Source: CAYXUW01 sp964468375
GTDB taxonomy: Bacteria > Planctomycetota > Phycisphaerae > Sedimentisphaerales > Anaerobacaceae
Assembly: GCA_964468375.1 (NCBI GenBank)
Contig: CAYXUW010000010.1
Location: 1-26,390, forward strand
Direction of reading: 5' to 3'
DNA: 26,390 bases
Part shown: piece by piece, positions 1 through 6,667 of the stretch
Layout: the number at the start of each line of letters is the position of its first letter
Numbering within the stretch: the stretch's first letter is position 1
Position numbers and translations under genes: made by a program
Notes under the pieces: model-generated
Database searches by the model: none
Told to the model about the DNA's origin: nothing
What the model saw: the letters and a program-made list of their open reading frames with translations, nothing else

Positions 1-411
1 GCCGATGGTGGGCTTATCAAAGAACAAACCGAGATGTGCTGCGAGGCCGAGACGCCGCGGATGAGCTATGCCCTGACCGTCAATGATAAACACGTCCGGT
101 TCTTGTTTGAGCTTTTCGACTGCAGCAAGACAGACGGGAGCTTCGCGAAAAGACAGCAATCCCGGGATATACGGGAAAGCGACCTTCTGTGATGCCGTTG
201 TCATTTCGATTTGCTTAAAACCAGGCAGACTTAGAACAACTGCGCAGGCGATTATTCGCTTTTTGTCCTTGCTGAAGGCACAATCGAGGCCGGCTATGAT
301 TTCGGGTTTGCTTTTTAATCTGGTTTGCTGCACTTTTTCGCTTAGCTGTTTTTGCAGAGCTATCGCCTGAGAATAAGACAGGTTCCAGTTATGCAGCTTT
401 TTTATACGCAT
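1..411 (-). CDS. nfi: Endonuclease V, partial (C-terminus beyond the window)
   Basis: Deoxyinosine-specific endonuclease that starts repair of deaminated adenine by nicking near hypoxanthine. Reading the minus strand from the ATG at 411 gives 137 codons without a stop up to the window edge. Family hallmarks appear in order: AGLDCAFS (first catalytic Asp region, about residue 40), PYIPGLLSFREAP (about 79-91), then VFIIDGQGIAHPRRLGLAAH (about 106-125) and DKPTIG at the edge. The usual protein is about 220 residues, so roughly the last 40% is missing. No clear Shine-Dalgarno sequence precedes the ATG; the start is chosen because the N-terminus has normal family length. The gene is divergent from uvrA, with 139 bases between them, so two DNA repair genes share one intergenic region. 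Family assignment is from recognised motifs and is secure. Confidence 0.9.
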   Translation of the reverse strand, partial: MRIKKLHNWNLSYSQAIALQKQLSEKVQQTRLKSKPEIIAGLDCAFSKDKKRIIACAVVLSLPGFKQIEMTTASQKVAFPYIPGLLSFREAPVCLAAVEKLKQEPDVFIIDGQGIAHPRRLGLAAHLGLFFDKPTIG

Positions 412-459
412 ATTTACCACAGCCCCTGCCTGTGTGGGGATAAAAAGAGCTGAAAACAT

Positions 460-488
460 TTTACCTTTTTGCGGCGTTTTGTTACAAT
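460..488 (+). promoter_or_regulatory. Putative sigma-70 promoter for uvrA
   Basis: TTTACC at 460-465 and TACAAT at 483-488 are separated by exactly 17 bases. They match the -35 and -10 consensus at 4/6 and 5/6. Transcription would start near 495 and leave a leader of about 55 bases before uvrA. No LexA-type operator was recognised here. Confidence 0.5.
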
Positions 489-550
489 CATTAGTTTGCA
501 TTACTGCGTATTTTTCGCAGGAAAGCTACTTTTAGTGATAAAAGATAACT

Positions 551-3415
551 ATGGCTGAACGAGCAGAAAAAGCGATTAAGGTTACCGGGGCGGCGGAACA
601 CAACCTCAAGAACATCAATTTGAGTATTCCGCGGGACAAATTGGTGGTGATTACCGGCATTTCCGGCTCCGGCAAAAGCTCTCTGGCTTTCGATACCATT
701 TACGCCGAGGGCAGAAGGAAATATGTAGAATCACTTAGCGCGTATGCCCGCCAGTTTCTTGAGCAGATGCAGAAACCGGCGGTCGCGGACATTACAGGTC
801 TGCCTCCCACTATCGCAATCGAGCAGCGCAGCGCCAGCAGTAATCCGCGTTCGACGGTGGCGACTACTACTGAAATCTATGATTATTTCAGACTGCTTTT
901 CGCTCGTGTGGGTCAGCCGCACTGCTGGGTCTGCGGCAGAGAGATTACAAGCCAGCATTCGTCGCAGATAGTCGAGTCGATACTCAACCGTCCGGAAGGC
1001 ACGAAAATCCAGATTTGCGCACCTTTGGTTCGCGGCAAAAAAGGTGAGCACAAAGACGTTTTCACAGGCATACAGCGACAGGGCTTTGTGCGTGTGCGGG
1101 TTGATGGTGAGATTTACGATTTGAAGAATGTGCCGTCTTTGAATAAAAACAAAAAGCACGATGTCGCAGCAGTTGTTGACAGGTTGATTATCAAAGATTC
1201 CGTTCGCGTTCGGCTGGCTGATTCGGTGGAAACTGCGCTGAAACTGGCCGAGGGAATAGTTCTGGTGTTGGTGCAGAAGCCGGCGACGGACAAGAAAAGT
1301 GGCGGAGACGGCAAATGGAAGGAAGTTGTCTACAGTGAAAAGTTCGCTTGTCCCAAGCACCCGCAGGCATCTCTTGAGGAGCTTTCGCCGCGGCTTTTCA
1401 GCTTTAACAGCCCGTACGGTGCCTGTAAGAGTTGCGACGGGCTCGGGACGATTCTGGAATTCGACCCTGATTTAATCGTACCCGACAAGAGTGTTTCGCT
1501 GGAGCACGGTGCTGTTGAGGCGTGGCGCAAAGGCGGCAAGAGAATGAATATTTATTACAACCGCCTTATTAAAAAATTCTGCAGGAAGGTGGGAATCAGC
1601 AAATCGATTCCATTCGAGCAGATACCTGAGTGCATAAAAGGGATTTTGCTGTATGGCACAACAGCGGCCGACGTGAAAGATTACGGTTTTCGGTTTGAGG
1701 GAGTTATTCCTAATCTTACCCGGCGGTGGAAAACAACCAGCAGTGAGTACGTTAAGGCCCGGCTGCACAGTTATTTCGGCGAACTACCCTGCCAAAGCTG
1801 TAAGGGTGCTCGGCTTAGGCCCGAGGCCGTTGCTGTTACAGTTGGGGGTAAAAACATACATCAACTGGCCTCATTAAGTATCGGAGAGGCGCAGGAGTTT
1901 TTCAATAAATTGGAATTGAGCGAAGAGCGGGCGATGATTGCTTCTCAGATATTAAAGGAGATAAACGCACGGTTGCAGTTTATGGTCGATGTCGGAATCG
2001 GCTATCTGACACTGGACAGAAAGAGCAGCACTCTTGCCGGAGGTGAGGCACAGCGAATTCGCCTAGCCACGCAGGTCGGCAGCGGCCTTGTCGGGGTTTG
2101 CTATGTGCTCGACGAGCCGACGATAGGTCTGCACAAGCGGGATAACAACCGATTACTGGGTATACTTAAGCGGCTTAGCAAGCTCGGCAATACGGTTTTG
2201 GTCGTGGAGCACGATGAGGACATTATTAAAAGTGCCGGCCATATTATTGATATTGGCCCGGCGGCGGGCGCGCACGGCGGCGAGGTGGTTGTTCAGGGTG
2301 ATTTTGAGGACATTGCGAGGTGTTCGGAGTCACTTACAGGGGAGTATCTAAGCGGGAAAAAGAAAATAGCCCTGCCGCTGAAAAGAAGGAATTACAATCT
2401 TAGAAAATGTGTCGAGGTAAAAGCTGCTGCGGAGAATAATCTTAAAAAAATCGACGTGAGGTTTCCACTCGGTGTGTTCATTTGCGTAACGGGAGTTTCC
2501 GGCTCGGGAAAGAGCACTTTGGTGAGCCAGATTTTGTTAAGGGCATTGAAGCGCCGGCTCTACAGTTCCCGCGAAAAGCCGGGTAAGCACAAGACTATCC
2601 TCGGAACGTCGCAGATAGATAAGGTCATAGAAATAGACCAGTCGCCGATTGGCAAAACACCTAGGAGCAATCCTGCGACTTATACCGGAGTGTTCGATTT
2701 GATAAGAAAACTGTTTTCGATGACGAGAGAGGCGAAGATTCGCGGCTACAAATCAGGACGATTCAGCTTTAACGTCAAAGGCGGGCGCTGTGAACACTGC
2801 AGAGGGCAAGGAACAAAGAAAATAGAAATGCATTTTTTGCCGGATGTTTATGTAGAGTGTCAGGCGTGCCGGGGCAAACGGTATAATCCAGAGACACTGC
2901 AGGTTACTTACAAGGGCAAAAATATCGCTGATGTTCTCGATATGAGAATTGAGGAGTCGCTGGAGTTTTTCGCCAACTTCCCGAAAATTATGCGTATATT
3001 GCGGACGCTCAACGATGTCGGGCTGGGTTATATGCAGCTGGGTCAGTCATCGACTACGCTTTCCGGCGGTGAGGCCCAGCGGGTGAAGCTGGCCGCTGAA
3101 TTAGGAAAGGCCGCTACCGGGCACACTTTTTATCTGCTTGATGAGCCGACAACAGGGCTGCACTTTGCCGACATTCACAACCTGCTGAATGTGCTAGGCC
3201 GACTGTGCGATATGGGTAACACCGTGGTGGTAATAGAGCATAATCTTGATGTTATCAAGATGGCCGACTATATAATAGACCTCGGCCCGGAGGGCGGCGA
3301 GACCGGTGGCGAGGTGGTCGTTGCAGGCAAGCCCGAGGAAATTATTAAGAACAAAAAAAGTTATACAGCTAAATATCTGGCAGGTAAACTGAAAGCTGAT
3401 AAGAAAAAACGATAA
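551..3415 (+). CDS. uvrA: Excinuclease ABC subunit A (UvrA)
   Basis: DNA damage sensor ATPase of nucleotide excision repair, working in the cytoplasm as a dimer with UvrB. The 954 residues are full family length. Two ABC modules are visible: Walker A GISGSGKSS (36-44) with signature LAGGEAQ (495-501) and Walker B ending VLDEPTIGLH; then Walker A GVSGSGKST (648-656) with LSGGEAQ (837-843) and LLDEPTTGLH. The C-terminal zinc module is an intact four-Cys site (C747, C750, C770, C773). The first zinc module reads C267, H270, C292, C295, with His in place of the usual second Cys. The gene has no strong Shine-Dalgarno sequence before the ATG. It is followed after 9 bases by mtnA, which suggests co-transcription. 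Identification is secure. Confidence 0.97.
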   Translation: MAERAEKAIKVTGAAEHNLKNINLSIPRDKLVVITGISGSGKSSLAFDTIYAEGRRKYVESLSAYARQFLEQMQKPAVADITGLPPTIAIEQRSASSNPRSTVATTTEIYDYFRLLFARVGQPHCWVCGREITSQHSSQIVESILNRPEGTKIQICAPLVRGKKGEHKDVFTGIQRQGFVRVRVDGEIYDLKNVPSLNKNKKHDVAAVVDRLIIKDSVRVRLADSVETALKLAEGIVLVLVQKPATDKKSGGDGKWKEVVYSEKFACPKHPQASLEELSPRLFSFNSPYGACKSCDGLGTILEFDPDLIVPDKSVSLEHGAVEAWRKGGKRMNIYYNRLIKKFCRKVGISKSIPFEQIPECIKGILLYGTTAADVKDYGFRFEGVIPNLTRRWKTTSSEYVKARLHSYFGELPCQSCKGARLRPEAVAVTVGGKNIHQLASLSIGEAQEFFNKLELSEERAMIASQILKEINARLQFMVDVGIGYLTLDRKSSTLAGGEAQRIRLATQVGSGLVGVCYVLDEPTIGLHKRDNNRLLGILKRLSKLGNTVLVVEHDEDIIKSAGHIIDIGPAAGAHGGEVVVQGDFEDIARCSESLTGEYLSGKKKIALPLKRRNYNLRKCVEVKAAAENNLKKIDVRFPLGVFICVTGVSGSGKSTLVSQILLRALKRRLYSSREKPGKHKTILGTSQIDKVIEIDQSPIGKTPRSNPATYTGVFDLIRKLFSMTREAKIRGYKSGRFSFNVKGGRCEHCRGQGTKKIEMHFLPDVYVECQACRGKRYNPETLQVTYKGKNIADVLDMRIEESLEFFANFPKIMRILRTLNDVGLGYMQLGQSSTTLSGGEAQRVKLAAELGKAATGHTFYLLDEPTTGLHFADIHNLLNVLGRLCDMGNTVVVIEHNLDVIKMADYIIDLGPEGGETGGEVVVAGKPEEIIKNKKSYTAKYLAGKLKADKKKR

Positions 3416-3424
3416 GGATTTTCA

Positions 3425-4504
3425 ATGATTTCTCCCGCACTTAAATGGGTCGGCGGCATAGACGGCTTTTTGGAGGTTATAGACCAGCGACTATTGCCCG
3501 GCGAGCTTGTCAAGCGGCAGTGCCGAGATACTGAACAACTCTACGAAGCGATTAAAACACTTACTGTTCGCGGAGCACCGGCAATAGGTGTGGCTGGTGC
3601 TTATGGGCTGGTTTTGGCTGTGCAGAATCTTGACGCCAAATGCTCAATGGATGATGCGCTTGAAGGTCTTAGAAACGCTGCTGATTATCTTGGCTCGTCG
3701 CGTCCGACGGCGGCGAATCTGTTCTGGGCGCTGGACAGGGTTAGAGCTAAGGCCGAGGATTTTGTTGCCGCTGCTAAAGCAGAGGAGAATTTGCGAGAAC
3801 TGCAGGAGCTTGTTTTAAGTGAGGCGAATGCAATTTGTCAGGAAGATGTGGATATGTGCCGGCAAATAGGGGAGAACGGTGAGCGGTTTATCAAGGAAGG
3901 CGCGGGTATTTTGACGCACTGCAACGCCGGCGCATTGGCGACAGCCGGGCAGGGAACGGCTCTATCGGTAATATTCGAGGCGCATAAGAAAGGCAGGAAG
4001 CTTAAGGTCTACGTCGATGAGACGAGGCCGTTATTGCAGGGAGCTCGACTGACTGCCTGGGAGCTGAAGCATGCCGGTATCGATGCGGTGGTTATCTGTG
4101 ATAGTATGGCGGGGTGGCTGATGAAGCAGGGCAAAATCGGCGCGGTGCTCACCGGAGCCGACCGGATTGCGGCGAACGGGGACGCAGCTAATAAAATCGG
4201 CACTTACAGCTTGAGCGTTCTTGCGAGAAAGCACGGTATACCTTTTTATATCGCTGCGCCTTCCAGCACGTTTGATTTGGATATCAAAAGCGGCGGGCAA
4301 ATACCGATTGAGCAGAGAGCGGCTGAAGAGGTTCGGTTTTCTGGAGGCAGGCAGATAGTCCCAGACGGAGTGGAGGTTTATAATCCTGCGTTCGATGTAA
4401 CGCCCGCGGAGAATATCACGGCTATAGTTACCGAGAGAGGGGTGATGGAAAAACCCACGCCGGAGAAAATAGCTGAACACTTCAAATCGAAGAGGGACGG
4501 TTAA
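3425..4504 (+). CDS. mtnA: S-methyl-5-thioribose-1-phosphate isomerase
   Basis: Converts methylthioribose-1-phosphate to methylthioribulose-1-phosphate in methionine salvage; the fold is related to eIF2B subunits. The 359 residues match family length. Visible signatures are TVRGAPAIGVAGAYG (47-61), the catalytic Cys in THCNAGALATAGQGTA (Cys166) and the catalytic Asp in LTGADRIAANGDAANKIGTY (Asp246), followed by IPFYIAAPSSTFD. AAGGA at 3414-3418, 6 bases before the ATG, supports the start. It sits 9 bases behind uvrA. Its stop codon overlaps the stop of the convergent NifU-like gene. No other methionine-salvage gene is in the window, so the pathway must be completed elsewhere or replaced. The distinction from a ribose-1,5-bisphosphate isomerase relative rests on overall similarity, so a little doubt remains about substrate. 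Confidence 0.93.
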   Translation: MISPALKWVGGIDGFLEVIDQRLLPGELVKRQCRDTEQLYEAIKTLTVRGAPAIGVAGAYGLVLAVQNLDAKCSMDDALEGLRNAADYLGSSRPTAANLFWALDRVRAKAEDFVAAAKAEENLRELQELVLSEANAICQEDVDMCRQIGENGERFIKEGAGILTHCNAGALATAGQGTALSVIFEAHKKGRKLKVYVDETRPLLQGARLTAWELKHAGIDAVVICDSMAGWLMKQGKIGAVLTGADRIAANGDAANKIGTYSLSVLARKHGIPFYIAAPSSTFDLDIKSGGQIPIEQRAAEEVRFSGGRQIVPDGVEVYNPAFDVTPAENITAIVTERGVMEKPTPEKIAEHFKSKRDG

Positions 4505-4773
4505 TTTACGGCGATGACGTCGTTGAGCTCTGGGACTTTTTCGCGGAGGATTCTTTCGATGCCGGCTTTCATAGTCATCGTAGCGCCGGGACAGCCCTGG
4601 CAGGCGCCGCGCAGCCGCAGTTTAACATTTTTATCGTTGTCTGTTTCTACCAGCTCGACATCTCCGCCGTGACTCTGCAGAGCTGGCCGAATGACAGAAT
4701 CAAGCATGTCTTTGACCTTTTGCTCGAAGGTTTGCTCCGTGTTGGTTTCGCCGCAGCCACAGTGTTCGCACAT
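4501..4773 (-). CDS. NifU C-terminal domain (NfuA-type) Fe-S scaffold protein
   Basis: Small scaffold or carrier that binds a 4Fe-4S cluster between two subunits and hands it to target proteins. The 90 residues start at the ATG at 4773, chosen over an upstream ATG at 4800 because AGGAG (4781-4785) lies 7 bases before it. The core shows VIRPALQSHGGDVELVE (27-43) and the cluster-binding pair C58 and C61 in GACQGCPGA. An unusual short Cys-rich start (C2, C5, C7 in MCEHCGCGE) precedes the domain; it could bind a second metal or help cluster transfer, which is inference. It has no NifS or SUF partner in the window. Its stop and the mtnA stop share the bases TTAA at 4501-4504. Confidence 0.9.
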   Translation of the reverse strand: MCEHCGCGETNTEQTFEQKVKDMLDSVIRPALQSHGGDVELVETDNDKNVKLRLRGACQGCPGATMTMKAGIERILREKVPELNDVIAVN

Positions 4774-4780
4774 AAGGAAT

Positions 4781-4785
4781 CTCCT
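4781..4785 (-). promoter_or_regulatory. Shine-Dalgarno sequence that sets the NifU-like start
   Basis: On the minus strand AGGAG lies 7 bases before the ATG at 4773. The in-frame ATG at 4800 has no such site and would add nine residues unlike the family. Confidence 0.75.
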
Positions 4786-4852
4786 AATATTTGTTAGCAA
4801 TCTTATTATAACGGCGATTTTTCTTTAAGCCAGCTATTTTTTTTACGAGCTG

Positions 4853-4935
4853 AAATTGGGTTCTTGCTCCGCTCAAGCGCCGCGGGGGCTTTTTTAATTG
4901 GGTTTACTCCCGCTCAAGCGCCGCGGAGGCTTTTA
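4853..4935 (+). repeat. Tandem repeat, two copies of about 41 bases
   Basis: Each unit carries AATTGGGTT followed by CGCTCAAGCGCCGCGG and a GGCTTTT tail. The CGCTCAAGCG core starts at 4870 and again at 4911, so the period is 41; the 24-base cores differ at one base. Two shorter echoes of AATTGGGTT follow at 4936-4970. Each unit can fold as AAGC(g)CC/GG(g)GCTT followed by a T-run, so it resembles an intrinsic terminator, yet no plus-strand gene ends just upstream. Confidence 0.8.
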
Positions 4936-5432
4936 AATTGGGTTCGATTGGCTTTGAATTGGGTTTGTTTTAAGTAGTAGATAGTCATTAGTATTTTGTC
5001 TTTACTTGTTGATATTACTGAAGTTATAGCAATTGGGGCGTTTTGAAAATTGGCTTTGTTTTGCATAATTTGTTCATTTTGATTGATTGAACCCCAGCGC
5101 GCGGCAGGGGCGCAAAGCCATCGAAGGCTTTTTGAAAGCGGATGGTTGTATTAACGTGTCAAAGAACGTTCCGAGCACCGTTAAGGGTGGTAAGTTCCAG
5201 TTCTTTTTTTGGTGCTAAGAAAGTTTGGGGGGATTTGGGCTTGAGTAGTCGTAATAGTATCTCCTAAAAAAAGACCTTCTCTCTATAATTGGATGAACCT
5301 GCGCGATTGATGCGAAAAAGCAGAGCTTTTTCGGGAACGAAAATGTTGTAAATACTTATACGGAGTGGAGTAAAAAAATTTTGAGAAAAATAGATTTTTA
5401 CGACTGACTACCTGCGCAAATGATTGATTTAT
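4936..5432. other. Non-coding, low-complexity stretch
   Basis: No coding region was recognised on either strand. The stretch is rich in T and GGG. One weak inverted repeat, AGCACC at 5174-5179 and GGTGCT at 5211-5216, is visible. The longest minus-strand frame (5283-5570) has an arbitrary composition and overlaps the start of the DUF3795 gene, so it is not treated as a gene. Confidence 0.5.
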
Positions 5433-5448
5433 ACCCCGCTGCCGCGCC

Positions 5449-5492
5449 CGCGGGGGCTTTTTAAAAAAGGTTGTGGGGGATTGGGAAATGGG
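5449..5492 (+). repeat. Left copy of a 43-44 base direct repeat
   Basis: It begins CGCGGGGGCTTTTT, continues with six A and ends GGTTGTGGGGGATTGGGAAA plus TGGG. It matches 6405-6447 except for one T in the T-run. Its first bases form the 3' arm of a hairpin (CCCCGC at 5434-5439 with GCGGGG at 5450-5455) followed by T5, so it contains a terminator-like end. Confidence 0.85.
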
Positions 5493-5544
5493 ATAAAATT
5501 GGTGGGAGCGATGGCGGAGATAAAGCATAGCGGGAGTTAATAAA

Positions 5545-5946
5545 ATGAAGCCGAAAAACGAAATGCCCAAAGATGGAACCGGAGGCCGGTTAGAACTGGA
5601 TAGAAAGCTTTTAGCACCCTGCGGTATGAACTGCGGCTTTTGCCTGGGTTACAAGAAAGAAAAAACTCCATACTGCCCCGGATGTTTCGCCCACAAAGGA
5701 CAACCGTATTGGGGTGAATGCAAGCTATACGCCTGCGCTGCCAAACACGAGGTCGAGCACTGCGGACTCTGTGAAGATTTCCCCTGTGACTTCTTTGTAG
5801 GTTATTTTACAGGCGCCCCTGATAATCTGCGGGGTCAACGGGACACCATATTCAGGGTCGGTCTTTTGACCTATCGAAAGAAAACCAGCACAGAAAAATA
5901 CCTTGAAATGGTCAAAAAGCTAAAAGGATATATCGAAAAATTCTAA
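5545..5946 (+). CDS. DUF3795 family cysteine-rich protein
   Basis: Small (133 residues), presumably cytoplasmic protein of unknown function. It has the DUF3795 pattern APCGMNCGFC (25-33), then YCPGC (43-47), C59, C64, CGLC (73-76) and C81: ten cysteines in about 55 residues, suggesting zinc or Fe-S binding. The C-terminal third is basic, ending in a charged helix. GGGAG at 5532-5536 lies 8 bases before the ATG. It is followed after 12 bases by a DUF3788 gene, so the two probably form one transcript. The pair is bracketed by near-identical 43-44 base repeats. Family membership is recognised from the motif spacing; no function is claimed. Confidence 0.85.
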   Translation: MKPKNEMPKDGTGGRLELDRKLLAPCGMNCGFCLGYKKEKTPYCPGCFAHKGQPYWGECKLYACAAKHEVEHCGLCEDFPCDFFVGYFTGAPDNLRGQRDTIFRVGLLTYRKKTSTEKYLEMVKKLKGYIEKF

Positions 5947-5958
5947 ATTTCATCGCCG

Positions 5959-6387
5959 ATGAGCATCGGAGCATTTACCGATAAAAACCACCAGCCGACG
6001 AACGGCGAAATTTCCGGAGCCATTGGCCCGATGCTACCGGTCTGGCAATTGCTCGTAAAGCTTATCCGTGAAAACTACGCCGTCCAGGAGGATTTCAAGT
6101 TTTTGTACGGAAAGAAGTATGGATGGGCATTGCGGTTTCGAATAAAGGGAAAGCTGCTGACATCGCTTTATCCCACCCAAAATGGTTTCACTGTTCAAGT
6201 TATTCTCAGTCCGGCAGCTATTGAGCGGGCTCAGCATATGAAGCTTGGTAATAACGTGCGACAAGTGATTGCAAAAGCCCGCCCTTATCCTGAAGGAAGA
6301 TGGTTATTTGTCCCTGTCGAGTCAAAGAGCGATATTCGAGACATTCAACGTCTTTTGGCGATGAGGAGTGAAACAAAGCACCTTTAA
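5959..6387 (+). CDS. DUF3788 family protein
   Basis: Uncharacterised 142-residue protein. The family signature is the middle block FKFLYGKKYGWALRFRIKGK (about 46-65) followed by LLTSLYPTQNGFTVQVILS (about 66-84) and, near the end, GRWLFVPVES, a predicted mixed alpha/beta fold without signal peptide or membrane segment. The ATG lies 12 bases after the DUF3795 stop. No strong Shine-Dalgarno sequence is seen, so translation may depend on coupling with the upstream gene. A hairpin with a T-run begins at the stop codon. Members of this family are often linked to small regulators or enzymes in variable regions, but nothing here assigns a reaction. Confidence 0.82.
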   Translation: MSIGAFTDKNHQPTNGEISGAIGPMLPVWQLLVKLIRENYAVQEDFKFLYGKKYGWALRFRIKGKLLTSLYPTQNGFTVQVILSPAAIERAQHMKLGNNVRQVIAKARPYPEGRWLFVPVESKSDIRDIQRLLAMRSETKHL

Positions 6388-6417
6388 GCGCCCCATTCAG
6401 GCGCCGCGGGGGCTTTT
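6386..6417 (+). terminator. Likely intrinsic terminator of the DUF3795-DUF3788 unit
   Basis: AAGCGCCCC starting in the DUF3788 stop codon can pair with GGGGGCTT at 6408-6415 (one internal mismatch), followed by TT and then A-rich sequence. The T-run is only four bases, so strength is uncertain. The 3' arm belongs to the right copy of the direct repeat. Confidence 0.45.
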
Positions 6418-6447
6418 AAAAAAGGTTGTGGGGGATTGGGAAATGGG
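6405..6447 (+). repeat. Right copy of the 43-44 base direct repeat
   Basis: Same orientation as 5449-5492, with a start-to-start distance of 956 bases. The two copies enclose exactly the DUF3795-DUF3788 unit. After the repeat the sequences diverge. Confidence 0.85.
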
Positions 6448-6464
6448 GCTTTTTAAACATGAAG

Positions 6465-6582
6465 TTGGTGTTGGTTCCGGAGGCCGCGAGTGAGGAGCGT
6501 TAGTATTACGCAGCCCCGACCTATTGCTTCAATAGGTGCGGGATGAAGTAAAATGGGAAGATGGCCGAACCGGAGGCACCAA
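6465..6582. repeat. 118-base imperfect palindrome with an inner hairpin
   Basis: The outer arms TTGGTG (6465-6470) and CACCAA (6577-6582) pair. Next, GGTTCCGG (6473-6480) pairs with CCGAACC (6565-6571) with one bulged base. Inside lies a strong hairpin: CCCG plus ACCTATTG (6515-6526), a CTT loop, and CAATAGGT plus CGGG (6530-6542) with one bulge. It could be a small folded RNA, a 5' regulatory region of the following gene, or a degenerate miniature inverted-repeat element. No known riboswitch was recognised. Confidence 0.55.
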
Positions 6583-6614
6583 AAGCAACAAAGCTTGCTC
6601 TTGAAAAAAATATC

Positions 6615-6643
6615 TTGAAAATTTATGCAGATTTTTGTAAAAT
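6615..6643 (+). promoter_or_regulatory. Putative sigma-70 promoter of the dockerin gene
   Basis: TTGAAA (6615-6620) and TAAAAT (6638-6643) are 17 bases apart; each matches its consensus at 5/6. Transcription would start about 6650, just before the Shine-Dalgarno sequence GAGGAG. Confidence 0.6.
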
Positions 6644-6667
6644 TATAGAACTTAAGAGGAGAAAATC

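Noticed and set aside
83..370. 95-codon plus-strand frame at the left edge
   Set aside because: It is the antisense of the clearly conserved endonuclease V frame.
5090..5150. Possible c-di-GMP riboswitch-like core (GGGGCGCAAAGCC)
   Set aside because: Only the GCAAAGCC block resembles the class I core. The expected first strand, tetraloop and receptor helix are not found, and no gene follows closely.
5283..5570. 95-codon minus-strand frame
   Set aside because: Overlaps the DUF3795 start and the direct repeat; the sequence looks random.
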